Positions 15,937-28,568 of a DNA stretch of 64,000 nucleotides are shown in pieces. Made by a program: the position numbers and the translations under genes. Numbering within the stretch: position 1 is the stretch's first letter; the number at the start of each line of letters is the position of its first letter. Below the pieces are notes generated by a model. It had not been told where the DNA came from. It made no database searches and saw nothing but the letters and a program-made list of their open reading frames with translations. Source of the stretch: CAZBRS01 sp964494475 (GTDB taxonomy: Bacteria > Myxococcota_A > UBA9042 > CAZBRS01); the NCBI GenBank assembly GCA_964494475.1, contig CAZBRS010000009.1:1-64000 (forward strand). Direction: 5' to 3'.

Positions 15937-17985
15937 TCACGGGCAGCAGCAGTTCGCGAACGTGCACGTCATCGACAGGTTGAAGGCGTAGGCGCCGTAG
16001 TCGCCGTCGTCGTCGCCCGCCATCCGACCGTCGACGACGATGGAGTACCAGCCCTCGACGACCGCCGTGTGCGTGAAGGCCTCCAGGCCGCCGTCGCTCT
16101 TGCCGTTCGTGCAGGCCACCAGGTCGGCCTCGTCGTTGGCGTCGCATGCGGTGCCCCGGTAGAGCTTGAGCATGAGGTCGAAGTCCGAGGGCGTGGGATC
16201 GGCCGACACGTTGAGGGTGTCGCCGACCAGCAGGTACACGCGGTACATGTCGTCTTCCTGGGCGTCCCAGCAGCCCGTGGGACCGAACAGCTGGCTGGGC
16301 AGGTCGTCGTCGTTGTCGTGGCCGTCGGTGTTGCCGTTCACCGAGTAACCGGCCAGGGCCTGCACGCGCCCCACGATCTTCGCCGTGCTGCACTTCTTGC
16401 CGCTGGGCGTCAGGTCCGACGCGCAGCCTTGCGCCACGCAGTCGGGCACGCAGGCGCCGCTCTGGCAGTGGTCGGCGGCCGCGCAGTGCCCGTCGTCGAG
16501 GCAGGCCACGCAGTTCTTGCCGTCGGCGGTGCAGTACGGGGTCGAGGGGCCGCAGGCGGCGCAGGCGGAGCCGCAGCGATCGTTGGCGTTGCAGAGCACG
16601 CACGCACCCCCTTCGCACACGTGCCCGCTGCCGCACGAGGCGCCCTGGCAGGCGCACGCTCCCCCGACGCAGGCGGGCGTCGTGCCCCCGCATACGGCGC
16701 AGGCGCTGCCGCAGTGCTGCGCGTCGGCGGCGCCGCAGGGCACGCACTGGCCGGACTGGCACCAGGTGCCCGCCGAGCACTGGGCGTCGGTCAGGCACGC
16801 CACGCAGGTGTCGCCGGCGCAGACCGGGCTCTCGGACGGGCAGGGCGCGCAAGCGGGCCCGCAGTGCTCGTTCGCGGTGCAGGCGTGGCAGGCGCCGTCG
16901 GCGCCGCAGAAGGCGGCCGCGCCGCACGAGGCGGCCGTGCAGGCGCAGGCGCCGCCGAGGCACTCGGGGGTGGCGGCGCCGCACACGGCGCAGGCGGCGC
17001 CGCAGTGCAGCGGGTCGTCCATCGCGCAGGCGCGGCACGTGCCCGCGTCGCACCAGGCGCCGGCCCCACAGTGGGCGTCGGCCGTGCACACGCACGCGCC
17101 CTGCTGGCACACGGGGGAGGCCCCGGGGCAGATCGCGCACGAGGCGCCGCAGTGCAGCGGATCGTCGGGGCCGCAGGGCGCACAGGCGTTCTGCTCGCAC
17201 CACGAACCGGCCGGGCACGAGCCCGCGTTGCAGACGCACGTCAACTGGTAGCACACGGGGGTCGCGGCGGGGCAGGGGCCGCACGCGGCGCCACACTGCA
17301 GGGGGGTGTTGCAGGGCTCGCACGCGCCGCCGACGCAGCGGTAGGCGGCGCCGCACTCGGCGTCGACCGTGCAGTGGCAGAGCCCTCCGGAGCACACGGG
17401 GATCGCGCCGGTGCACACGGCGCACGTGGCTCCGCAGTGCGCCGCGTCGTCGTCGGTGCAGTCGGCGCAGTCCCCCCCGTCGCACCAGCGCCCCTCGCCG
17501 CACTCGCTGTCGCTGGAGCAGCGGCACTCGCCCCCCTGGCATACGGGGGTCCCGAGGGCCACGCAGTCGAGGCAGGCGGCGCCGCAGTGCAGGGCGCTGT
17601 CGCACGCGCGGCAGGCGGCGCCGTCGCACCACGCGCCCGCTCCGCACGAACCCGCGTTGCAGACGCACGCGCCGTTCGCGCAGACCGGGCGGTCGGTGGG
17701 GCAGGGACCGCAGGTGGTCGTGTCGGGGCTCGCGTCTACGGGCGCCAGGTCGGCGCCGAGGTCCGGGGTGTCGGCGGCATCGTCGCCGACGGGTACGTCG
17801 ACGGTGGCCTCGGCCTCGGGCTCGGGGTCGGTGCCCAGGTCGGCGACGGAGTCCGGTTCGCCGAACGAGACCTCGGCCGCCGAGGTGTCGGGTCGGGGCG
17901 TGGTCGACGAGACGGACTCCGTGCCGCCGCAGGCTCCGAACGCCACGGTCAGCACGAACGCGATCGGGGCCAAGCGGCGACTCAT
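15937..17985 (-). CDS. Large lipoprotein with nine Cys-rich repeats and a PPC-like C-terminal domain
   Basis: 682 aa. A signal peptide with an FGAC lipobox and an acidic linker (to about residue 85) are followed by nine tandem modules of about 45-48 residues on the plan CxxC....P.C..G.C.C....CG.G..C..G.C..C....HCG.A (about 87-510). More than 80 cysteines should form a rigid disulfide rod. The C-terminal part (about 530-675) resembles a pre-peptidase C-terminal (PPC) beta-sandwich: DMYRVYLLVGDTLNVSADPT, SDFDLMLKLYRG, GWYSIVVDG. It ends with three consecutive Cys and Pro. It is probably a surface-exposed stalk or adhesin. A possible -10 (TACAAG) lies just upstream. Confidence 0.85.
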   Translation of the reverse strand: MSRRLAPIAFVLTVAFGACGGTESVSSTTPRPDTSAAEVSFGEPDSVADLGTDPEPEAEATVDVPVGDDAADTPDLGADLAPVDASPDTTTCGPCPTDRPVCANGACVCNAGSCGAGAWCDGAACRACDSALHCGAACLDCVALGTPVCQGGECRCSSDSECGEGRWCDGGDCADCTDDDAAHCGATCAVCTGAIPVCSGGLCHCTVDAECGAAYRCVGGACEPCNTPLQCGAACGPCPAATPVCYQLTCVCNAGSCPAGSWCEQNACAPCGPDDPLHCGASCAICPGASPVCQQGACVCTADAHCGAGAWCDAGTCRACAMDDPLHCGAACAVCGAATPECLGGACACTAASCGAAAFCGADGACHACTANEHCGPACAPCPSESPVCAGDTCVACLTDAQCSAGTWCQSGQCVPCGAADAQHCGSACAVCGGTTPACVGGACACQGASCGSGHVCEGGACVLCNANDRCGSACAACGPSTPYCTADGKNCVACLDDGHCAAADHCQSGACVPDCVAQGCASDLTPSGKKCSTAKIVGRVQALAGYSVNGNTDGHDNDDDLPSQLFGPTGCWDAQEDDMYRVYLLVGDTLNVSADPTPSDFDLMLKLYRGTACDANDEADLVACTNGKSDGGLEAFTHTAVVEGWYSIVVDGRMAGDDDGDYGAYAFNLSMTCTFANCCCP

Positions 17986-18049
17986 GGGCGTCGAATCCGG
18001 CGCAGTTGCTCCACGAACTTGTAGCAGAATCGGGGGCGTCGCGCCACGA

Positions 18050-19603
18050 TCAGGCGGCGGCTTCGACCTCTTTCAAGGCGCTGAGGAAGGCGTCGAGCAC
18101 GCGCGGGTCGAACTTCACGTTGCGACCCTTCTCGAGGATGTCGAGCGCCTCGGCGCGCGTGAAGCCCTTCTTGTAAGGGCGGTCGCTGACCAGCGCGTCG
18201 AACACGTCGACGATGGCGATGATGCGTCCGAACAGAGGGATCTGGCGGCCGGCCAGCCCCTGCGGGTAGCCGGAGCCATCGAAGGCCTCGTGGTGGCAGA
18301 GGATGCCGGCCGTGACCGCGCGCGAGTAGCCCACGGGGTGGACGATGCGCACGCCGAGCTGCGGGTGCGTGCGCATGGTGTCCCACTCGGGGGCGTCGAG
18401 CTTGCCGGGCTTCAGCAGGATGCCGTCGGGGATGCCGATCTTGCCCACGTCGTGCAGGATGGCGCTCTGCTCGAGATCGCGCAGATCGGCGTCGGAGAGG
18501 CCCAGGCGCTTGCCGACGGCCATGGCCAGGGTCGACACGCGCTGGACGTGCGTGCTCGTGGTCAGGTCGCGGGCCTCGACGGCGTTGGCGAGCGTGTGCA
18601 CCGTGGCGCGGGTCTGGGCAAAGAGGCGCGCGTTCTCGAGGCCGAGGCCCGCCCGGTCGGCCACCAACTGGGCCAGCCGGCGGTCTTCGTCGGCGAACAC
18701 GCCCTCCATGGCCCGGTTTTCGAGGTAGAGCACCCCGAGCACGTTGCCCTGGGCCCGGACGGGCACGCACAGCACCGAGCGCAGGCCGTAGCCCGCGATG
18801 CTCTTCGAGGCGTCGAAGTCCTTGTCGGCGCCCACGTTCTCGGTCAGGTAGGCTTCGCCCGTGGTGGCCACGCGCTCGACGATGTTGCGGCTGATGAGCT
18901 GCTCGCGCGCGTCGCGGATGGGCTTGCCGGCCCGGTCGCGGCCGCCCCACACCTTCAGACCGTCGCGCTCGCGCTCGTGCAGCAGCAGAAAGCCCTGCTC
19001 CGCGCACGAGATCTGCACGATGCGCTCGAGCAACCGCTCGAGCACCAGGTCGGTGTCGAGCATGGTGCCGAAGTCGTCGCTGAGGCGCGAGGCTTCGGAC
19101 ATGCGCGAGCGGCTGCGCGCGTTGGTGAGCGCCAGCGACGCGATCTCGCCCACGGTCTCGAGGAACGTGCGGTCGTGCTCGGTGAACGTGCGGCTGCCCG
19201 ACGAGGTGTTGTCGAGGTAGAGCGCGCCCACGAAGCGCTCGCGATCGATGAGCGGGATGCCCACGACCGCCCCCAGGCCGCGCACGCTGGCCGACTGCTT
19301 CAGGCGCACGTCGCCCTGGATGTTGGGCGTGATGACGGGCTCGAGGCGCGAGCGCACCAGGTGGATGACGGTCCGGCTGACCTGCTGCGCGTCGGCGCTG
19401 AACGCCTGGCCGGCGCGCGCGTAGGACGTGACCGACTCGGGCAGGCGGGTACCGCGCTCGAGCAGGAGCACCCCTCGATCCATCAAGAGCACCTCGACGG
19501 TCTCGCGCACGACGATGTGCACGATCGCCTCGAGCTCGGTCTCGGTGCGCAGGCGACGCGCCAACTCGCGAAGCTGTTCCAGGCGCTGCTGGGCTTCGTT
19601 CAT
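18050..19603 (-). CDS. GAF-GAF-HD-GYP cyclic-di-GMP phosphodiesterase
   Basis: 517 aa, cytoplasmic. Two GAF sensor domains (about 20-165 and 180-325; the second contains LCVPVRAQGNVLGVLYLENR) precede an HD-GYP domain (about 330-510). The metal and signature residues are intact: AILHDVGKIGIPDGILLKPG, CHHEAFDGSGYPQGLAG, and RIIAIVDVFDALVSDRPYK. It should hydrolyse c-di-GMP under control of a small ligand or redox cue at the GAF domains. It lies 13 bases downstream of the LuxR-type regulator and is surely cotranscribed with it. It is functionally opposite to the GGDEF protein at 12476. Confidence 0.92.
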   Translation of the reverse strand: MNEAQQRLEQLRELARRLRTETELEAIVHIVVRETVEVLLMDRGVLLLERGTRLPESVTSYARAGQAFSADAQQVSRTVIHLVRSRLEPVITPNIQGDVRLKQSASVRGLGAVVGIPLIDRERFVGALYLDNTSSGSRTFTEHDRTFLETVGEIASLALTNARSRSRMSEASRLSDDFGTMLDTDLVLERLLERIVQISCAEQGFLLLHERERDGLKVWGGRDRAGKPIRDAREQLISRNIVERVATTGEAYLTENVGADKDFDASKSIAGYGLRSVLCVPVRAQGNVLGVLYLENRAMEGVFADEDRRLAQLVADRAGLGLENARLFAQTRATVHTLANAVEARDLTTSTHVQRVSTLAMAVGKRLGLSDADLRDLEQSAILHDVGKIGIPDGILLKPGKLDAPEWDTMRTHPQLGVRIVHPVGYSRAVTAGILCHHEAFDGSGYPQGLAGRQIPLFGRIIAIVDVFDALVSDRPYKKGFTRAEALDILEKGRNVKFDPRVLDAFLSALKEVEAAA

Positions 19604-19616
19604 TCGCGACCCGTCC

Positions 19617-20261
19617 TCAATCGACCAACCCGTGCTTCAGGGCATAGCGGGTCAGGTCGCTGTTGCTACGCAGCCCGAGCTTTTCGAGGATGCGGTAGCG
19701 GTGGGTGTGGATGGTCTTGATGCTGCGAACGAGGCGCTCGCCGATCTCGCGAATGGAGAGGCCCTGCGCGATCAGGCACATGACCTCGTATTCGCGCGGC
19801 GACAGCCGGTCGTGGAGGGCCCCGCTCGAGCGCGTCTGCAGGCGCCTCGACAGCCGCGCCTCGACGGCCGGGCTCACGTGCCGCCCGCCCATCGCCACGC
19901 GGCGAATGGCTCCGAGCAACTCGACGGGCGCGCTCTCCTTGGTCAGGTAGCCATCGGCTCCGGCCTTCAGGGCCGAGAGGGCGTACTGCACCTCGGGGTG
20001 GATGCTGAGCACCAGCACCCGCTGCGTCGGTCGCTCCCGCTTGATGTCGGCCAGCGCGCCGAGGCCGCTCTGCCCCGGCATCGAGATGTCGAGCACGACC
20101 ACGTCGAATTCGCCCGCCAGGACCTTCTGCACGGCCTCGAGGCCGTCGGTGGCCTCGCCCGCGACCTGCATGTCGGGCGTCTCGGCCACGATTTGCTTCA
20201 ACCCCTCGCGAACAATCGCGTGGTCGTCGGCGATGAAGACCCTGATGACCGCGTCTGCCAC
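19617..20261 (-). CDS. NarL/UvrY-type response regulator (REC-LuxR HTH)
   Basis: 214 aa from GTG at 20261, which has TTGGGGGCACTT just upstream. An ATG at 20300 would add 13 residues but has a poor ribosome site. The REC domain (about 1-120) has IADDHAIVREGLKQI, phospho-Asp in VVLDISMPGQSG, and the Lys in YLTKESAP. The C-terminal LuxR HTH (about 145-205) reads LSPREYEVMCLIAQGLS, IREIGERL and KTIHTHRYRILEKLGL. It is a DNA-binding transcription factor activated by phosphorylation. It heads a two-gene operon with the HD-GYP phosphodiesterase and is divergent from the MopE-like lipoprotein at 20441. Confidence 0.92.
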   Translation of the reverse strand: MADAVIRVFIADDHAIVREGLKQIVAETPDMQVAGEATDGLEAVQKVLAGEFDVVVLDISMPGQSGLGALADIKRERPTQRVLVLSIHPEVQYALSALKAGADGYLTKESAPVELLGAIRRVAMGGRHVSPAVEARLSRRLQTRSSGALHDRLSPREYEVMCLIAQGLSIREIGERLVRSIKTIHTHRYRILEKLGLRSNSDLTRYALKHGLVD

Positions 20262-20323
20262 AAGTGCCCCCAACGGCCTGTGTGCAACTCGCGGGATCAT
20301 AGACGCTTTCGAGGGAGGCGTCC

Positions 20324-20389
20324 ATGAGCAAACGCGCTGGCAGGCCGCTCGCTCTTGGTTTTGCGAGCCCGACCGGGGTTCGAAGTTGA
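20324..20389 (+). CDS. Possible 21-residue leader ORF
   Basis: An ATG at 20324 preceded by GAGGGAGGCGTCC opens a 21-codon basic frame (MSKRAGRPLALGF...) ending TGA at 20387-20389, inside the -35 box of the next gene. GCTCGC and GCGAGC within it could form a hairpin. The good ribosome site is the only real support. Confidence 0.2.
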   Translation: MSKRAGRPLALGFASPTGVRS

Positions 20390-20414
20390 ATCTCGACGCG
20401 GTCGCCGCTACCCT
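20386..20414 (+). promoter_or_regulatory. Promoter for the MopE-like lipoprotein gene
   Basis: TTGAAT (20386-20391), 17-base spacer, TACCCT (20409-20414), about 27 bases before the ATG at 20441. Confidence 0.5.
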
Positions 20415-20440
20415 AGGATGAAATTGGAACGAGGTCCGCG

Positions 20441-23092
<2,652 letters not shown>

Positions 23093-23117
23093 CCTTCTGC
23101 CCCGCGCATCCGCGCCC

Positions 23118-23146
23118 TTGACCCGTCCTCGGCTTCCCTATACTGT
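23118..23146 (+). promoter_or_regulatory. Promoter for aspS
   Basis: TTGACC (23118-23123), 17-base spacer, TACTGT (23141-23146). The overlapping TATACT at 23139 would give a 15-base spacer. Confidence 0.5.
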
Positions 23147-23176
23147 TCGCCGTCGAACCGGCCTCTGGAGGGCACC

Positions 23177-24931
<1,755 letters not shown>

Positions 24932-24948
24932 GGGCCGAACGAAAACGT

Positions 24949-24977
24949 TTGCCCTTGGCCCGTTTCCGTGGTATCTG
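24949..24977 (+). promoter_or_regulatory. Promoter for the 30-residue basic protein
   Basis: TTGCCC (24949-24954), 17-base spacer, TATCTG (24972-24977). A GTGGAGGA ribosome site sits just before the ATG at 25003. Confidence 0.55.
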
Positions 24978-25002
24978 GCCGCGTCTCGAAGTGGAGGACA
25001 GA

Positions 25003-25095
25003 ATGGGTCGTGGAGCTACGTCGTTGAAGATGCGTCGCCGGGCCGCCCAGGCCAAGAAGAAGACCACCCTGAAGGCCAAGCGCCAGGGACGGTAG
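25003..25095 (+). CDS. 30-residue very basic protein, possibly ribosome-associated
   Basis: 30 aa, starting MGRGATSLKMRRRAAQAKKK and ending KAKRQGR; about 40% Lys/Arg and no acidic residues. It has its own sigma70-like promoter and an optimal GGAGGA site 4 bases before the ATG, so it is very probably translated. The composition is that of a small ribosomal or nucleic-acid-binding protein, like the bS22-like one at 4382, but I cannot match it to a named family. It sits between aspS and a HIT gene. Confidence 0.6.
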   Translation: MGRGATSLKMRRRAAQAKKKTTLKAKRQGR

Positions 25096-25126
25096 ATCCG
25101 GTTTCGGTTTTACGCAGGGGCGCACC

Positions 25127-25498
25127 GTGGCCGTGAGTGAACACGCCTGCCTCTTCTGCAAGATCGTCCGTCGCGAGATCCCCGCCGAGGTCGTGTACGA
25201 GACCGAGCGCGTGCTCGCATTCAAGGACATCCACCCCATCGCCCCTGTGCACGTGCTGGTGGTGCCCAAGCGCCACGTGCCCACCCTAAACGACGTCGAC
25301 GCCGACAACCTGGCCGACGTGGCGGCGCTGCTCGAGGCCGCCCGGCCCGTGGCCGAGGCCATGGGCGTGCAGCACGAGGGCTACCGCGTCTTCTTCAACG
25401 TGGGGCGCGGGGCGGGCCAGGAGGTCTTCCACGTGCACATGCACCTGGTGGCCCGGGCGCGGCTCTCGAAGGTGGTCGAGGGGATCGCGGGGGCCTGA
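25127..25498 (+). CDS. HIT family nucleotide hydrolase (HinT-like)
   Basis: 123 aa. It probably hydrolyses purine nucleoside phosphoramidates or AMP-lysine-type adducts in the cytoplasm. The N-terminus has CLFCKIVRREIPAEVVYE, with the HinT CxFC pair, and the C-terminal histidine triad is EVFHVHMHLVAR. GTG at 25127 is used; a second GTG at 25133 is possible. The length fits HinT (about 115-130). It is 6 bases upstream of coaE and probably in one transcript with it. Confidence 0.92.
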   Translation: MAVSEHACLFCKIVRREIPAEVVYETERVLAFKDIHPIAPVHVLVVPKRHVPTLNDVDADNLADVAALLEAARPVAEAMGVQHEGYRVFFNVGRGAGQEVFHVHMHLVARARLSKVVEGIAGA

Positions 25499-25503
25499 CG
25501 ACC

Positions 25504-26139
25504 ATGACACGCGCGTGCAGTGCCCCGCCCCTGGTCGGACTCTCGGGCGGCATCGGCTCGGGCAAGAGTACGGTCGCGCGGCTGTTCGCCTCGCACGGCG
25601 TGCCGACCCTCGACACCGACGTCATCTACCGCGACCTGCTGGCCTCGGATCCCGAGTTGGCCGAGGGCATCGCCGCGCTCTTCGGACCGGGCGTGCTCGA
25701 CGCCCACGGGCGCGTCGATCGCGCCGCGCTGCGGGCGCGGCTGGCCGCCGACCCCGCGGGCTTCGCGCCCCTCGAGGCGCTGGCCCACCCGCTCATCCTG
25801 GCCGAGGTGGGTCGCCGCTCGTCCCTTGCCCGAACCTGCGCCGCCTTCGTGCTGGTCGAGGTGCCGCTGCTCTTCGAGGCAGGCCTCGAGGCCGGCTTCG
25901 CGGCCACGGTCTACGTGACGGCGCCCGTCGAGGAGCGCTTCGCCCGCGTGGCCGAGACCCGGGGCCTGCCCCGCGCCGAGTTCGACGCCATCGTGGCGCG
26001 TCAGCTCGAGCCCGCGGTCGCCGCCGCGCGCGCCGACCTGGTGCTCGACAACAGCGGCAGCTCCGATCAGCTCGAGGCGGGCGTGCGCACCGCGATCTCG
26101 ACGCTCATGGTGCGTCTGGCTCGTCGCGCCACCACGTGA
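25504..26139 (+). CDS. coaE: Dephospho-CoA kinase
   Basis: 211 aa. It catalyses the last step of coenzyme A synthesis, phosphorylating the ribose 3' hydroxyl of dephospho-CoA. The Walker A motif is GLSGGIGSGKSTVARLF (about 12-28), followed by LDTDVIYRDLL, the LAHPLI motif, VEVPLLFEAGLE, and a C-terminal VLDNSGS that matches the family ending. Length is typical. Its 3' end overlaps the convergent lipoprotein gene by 35 bases, an unusually long overlap of two real genes. Confidence 0.94.
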   Translation: MTRACSAPPLVGLSGGIGSGKSTVARLFASHGVPTLDTDVIYRDLLASDPELAEGIAALFGPGVLDAHGRVDRAALRARLAADPAGFAPLEALAHPLILAEVGRRSSLARTCAAFVLVEVPLLFEAGLEAGFAATVYVTAPVEERFARVAETRGLPRAEFDAIVARQLEPAVAAARADLVLDNSGSSDQLEAGVRTAISTLMVRLARRATT

Positions 26140-27577
26140 CGAAATCGCTCACGCAGCTCTCGAGGCCGTGGGCGTCCTCGACCTCGAGCGCGAAGCCGTA
26201 GAGCCCCGCATCCCGCGCGATGACGCGCACGATCGAGGCGTCTCCCGGGGTCTCCTCGACCAACAACCCTCCGTTGCCCGCCGGCTCGGTCAGGGTCCAC
26301 CGCCAGGCGACCACGGGCGCTCCCAGCGAGCGGCTGGCGCGCCCGTCGAGGCGCAGCTCGGCCGCCCCGTCGTCCAGCACGCGCGACGTGACCCGGATCG
26401 TGGCCGTCGGGCAAGCGCGGCCGCGCTGCACGAGGAACGAGTGCCACACGGTGGGGGTCGCCGGGCCCGCCGGCGGAAGGTTGACCAGTTGGTGCGCCAG
26501 CCCCACGAAGGCCAGGCGGTCCGTGTCGGCGTCGCCGATCGTCGCGACCTCGCCGGCCGCGGCCAGGGCGAGGCGCTGCTCGGCGACCAGCTTGAGGGTC
26601 GACGAAACGGCCGCGCTCCCATCGGCTCGCGGCGCGGGCTCGCAGTTCGAGAGCAGATTCGCCAGGTCCTGCAGCGGACAGGCTCCCAGCGATTTGCAGA
26701 CGGCCAGGAACGGCGGCCCCGACAGCGGTCCGTCGTAGGCGAAGAAGAGGAACTGGCCCTCGGCGTCGGCCATGGACAGGGCCGCCGAGCCGACGTCGTC
26801 GACGTAGGTCGCGAGCGTCACCACGTGGTTCACCCCCACGGGCAGCATGAGGTCGCGCGGCAGGTGGTAGCTGAACGCAAATGGGGCGCCGCGCACCGTG
26901 TCGTCGATCTCCAGCCTCGCGTAGCGCAGCGGCGCCGCGGGGTTCGCGTCGCGTGTGTTCGCGAGCACACGCGCCCGCGTGTAACGCCGCACGCCGCGCT
27001 CCTTCGAGGCCACGCCCAGCGTCACGCGCTCGCCCGCGTCGGCCGGGCAGTTCGCGCCCACGAGCAGGCAGTGGCCGGCCCCGCACGTGAGCGGGGGAAG
27101 GCAGGCCGGGCCCGTGTCGTCGCAGGCACCGAAGACCTTCAGCGTCTTGGGTGCCGACGTGCCGGCGGCCACGCAGGCGTCACCCCCGAGCGGCGCCACG
27201 CCGAAGCGCAGGGGGTAGGACTGCGGGGGCGCGGGCGACACGCGGCCGTGCAGCAGGCCGCTGCTCGGGTCGAGGACGATCCCGGCCGGCAGGGCCCCGT
27301 CGGCGACCCACCACGAGAGCGCGAGATCGGGATAGGTCGTGAGCTGCAAAGGCGCGACGTAGGCTTCGCCCACGCGAACCCCCGGCAGGTAGTCGATGCG
27401 CAGCTCGAGGGGTACGGGGAAGGGGCACGGAGCCGTCACATCGGCCGTCGACGTGTCGGGAGGGGCCGGGGCGTCGACCGCCTCGGCGGGCACGACGTCG
27501 GCGGGCTCGAGCGGCGCGTTCTGGAACCCGCCGCACGCCCCCAGCGCCAGCGCGCCCAGCCAGGCGAGCCGCCTCAT
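26105..27577 (-). CDS. Lipoprotein with Ig-like and PKD-like domains
   Basis: 490 aa. ATG at 27577 gives the signal peptide MRRLAWLGALALGAC (lipobox LGAC); an acidic Pro/Ala/Asp linker follows. About residues 55-125 resemble a putative Ig domain (ALPAGIVLDPSSGLLHGRVS). A central Cys-containing part follows, and about 395-480 look like a PKD beta-sandwich (LRLDGRASRSLGAPVVAWRW, GLYGFALEVEDAHG). The start overlaps the stop of the HEAT-repeat lipoprotein (ATGA), so they are one operon. Probably an extracytoplasmic binding protein; function unknown. Confidence 0.78.
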   Translation of the reverse strand: MRRLAWLGALALGACGGFQNAPLEPADVVPAEAVDAPAPPDTSTADVTAPCPFPVPLELRIDYLPGVRVGEAYVAPLQLTTYPDLALSWWVADGALPAGIVLDPSSGLLHGRVSPAPPQSYPLRFGVAPLGGDACVAAGTSAPKTLKVFGACDDTGPACLPPLTCGAGHCLLVGANCPADAGERVTLGVASKERGVRRYTRARVLANTRDANPAAPLRYARLEIDDTVRGAPFAFSYHLPRDLMLPVGVNHVVTLATYVDDVGSAALSMADAEGQFLFFAYDGPLSGPPFLAVCKSLGACPLQDLANLLSNCEPAPRADGSAAVSSTLKLVAEQRLALAAAGEVATIGDADTDRLAFVGLAHQLVNLPPAGPATPTVWHSFLVQRGRACPTATIRVTSRVLDDGAAELRLDGRASRSLGAPVVAWRWTLTEPAGNGGLLVEETPGDASIVRVIARDAGLYGFALEVEDAHGLESCVSDFVTWWRDEPDAP

Positions 27578-28479
27578 GGCGCGCGGCCTCCGTCGGCCTT
27601 CGGCGCGCGGGCGTCGCGCCACGTCCGCCACTGCTCGGGGGTCAGGCGACCTCCCCCGGGAACCAGCGCCGCCAGCGCGTCGGCGGCGGCCCGGCGGATG
27701 CCCGGCAGGGGATCGTCGAGCACGGCCGCGACGGCGTCGAGCGTGCCCGGGTCGCCGAGCGCGGCCAGCGTCAGCAGGGCCTCGCGCCGCGTGTAGTAGT
27801 CGGGGTGCGTGAGCAGCCGCGCGACGGCCGGGGCCTGGTCGCGGGCAGTCGCCACGCGCGCGGCCTGGATCACGAAGCGCAGCATGGGCCATTGATCGAG
27901 CGCACGATCGGCGACCGCCAGGCGGGCCCACAGGGGGGCGAGGTCCACGGGGCGCCCGAGCCGATGGAGCGCCGCGCGCGCCCCGGCCTCGACCGCCAGG
28001 TTGGCCCCACCGGCACCCGAGAGCAGCGCCTCGAGGTCGGGGACGGCCGAGGTCGCGCCCAGGTCGGCGAGGGCGAACGCCGCCGTGGCCTGTTCGAGCC
28101 AGCGCCCGCTCGCCAGCGCCCTGCGCAGGCACGCCACGGCCTCGGGGCCGCCCCTCCGGCCGAGCGCCGCTAGCACCCTCGAGCGCCAGTAGCGATCGCC
28201 TTCGGCCCCCGACTGCTCGTAGAGCGCGCACACGGCGCCTGCGAAGCCGGGCCCCAACGCCACGAGCCGATCCTCGGGCGCGCAGCCGTTCAACAGGTTG
28301 CAGCGCTGCCGATCGCGCAGCTCGCGCACCAGGTCGGCCGGCACCTCGGTCGACGCCGCGGCTCCGCGACTGTCCGTCGCGTCGGGCGCCGACGGTGCCC
28401 CGGGCGGGGCCGGCTCGCGCGAGCAGGCGAGCAGCCCCACGAACACCAGCATCTGCCAGAGCGTCGTGTTCTCCAGCAC
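27574..28479 (-). CDS. HEAT-repeat lipoprotein
   Basis: 301 aa. The signal peptide MLENTTLWQMLVFVGLLAC has a LLAC lipobox; an internal ATG at residue 10 is an alternative start. After a Pro/Ala linker the protein consists of about five or six HEAT/PBS-type helical repeats (RSRVLAALGRRGGPEAVACL, ATAAFALADLGATSAVPDLE, REALLTLAALGDPGTLDAVA, RRAAADALAAL). Such alpha-solenoids bind protein partners. It is first in a two-gene operon, divergent from rseP. Confidence 0.82.
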   Translation of the reverse strand: MLENTTLWQMLVFVGLLACSREPAPPGAPSAPDATDSRGAAASTEVPADLVRELRDRQRCNLLNGCAPEDRLVALGPGFAGAVCALYEQSGAEGDRYWRSRVLAALGRRGGPEAVACLRRALASGRWLEQATAAFALADLGATSAVPDLEALLSGAGGANLAVEAGARAALHRLGRPVDLAPLWARLAVADRALDQWPMLRFVIQAARVATARDQAPAVARLLTHPDYYTRREALLTLAALGDPGTLDAVAAVLDDPLPGIRRAAADALAALVPGGGRLTPEQWRTWRDARAPKADGGRAP

Positions 28480-28513
28480 TTGACGGTTCTCCTCGAGACG
28501 CCGCGCCGCCGAC

Positions 28514-28541
28514 TTGCCGACGGGGCCCGCGTGACTATAGT
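28514..28541 (+). promoter_or_regulatory. Promoter for rseP
   Basis: TTGCCG (28514-28519), 16-base spacer, TATAGT (28536-28541), 28 bases before the ATG at 28569. Confidence 0.55.
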
Positions 28542-28568
28542 GTAGGGCGGATCAGGCGCGACGGGAAC

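Noticed and set aside
16500..17700. Regular repeats as a CRISPR array
   Set aside because: They are degenerate coding repeats of Cys-rich modules in a single frame, without identical repeats and unique spacers.
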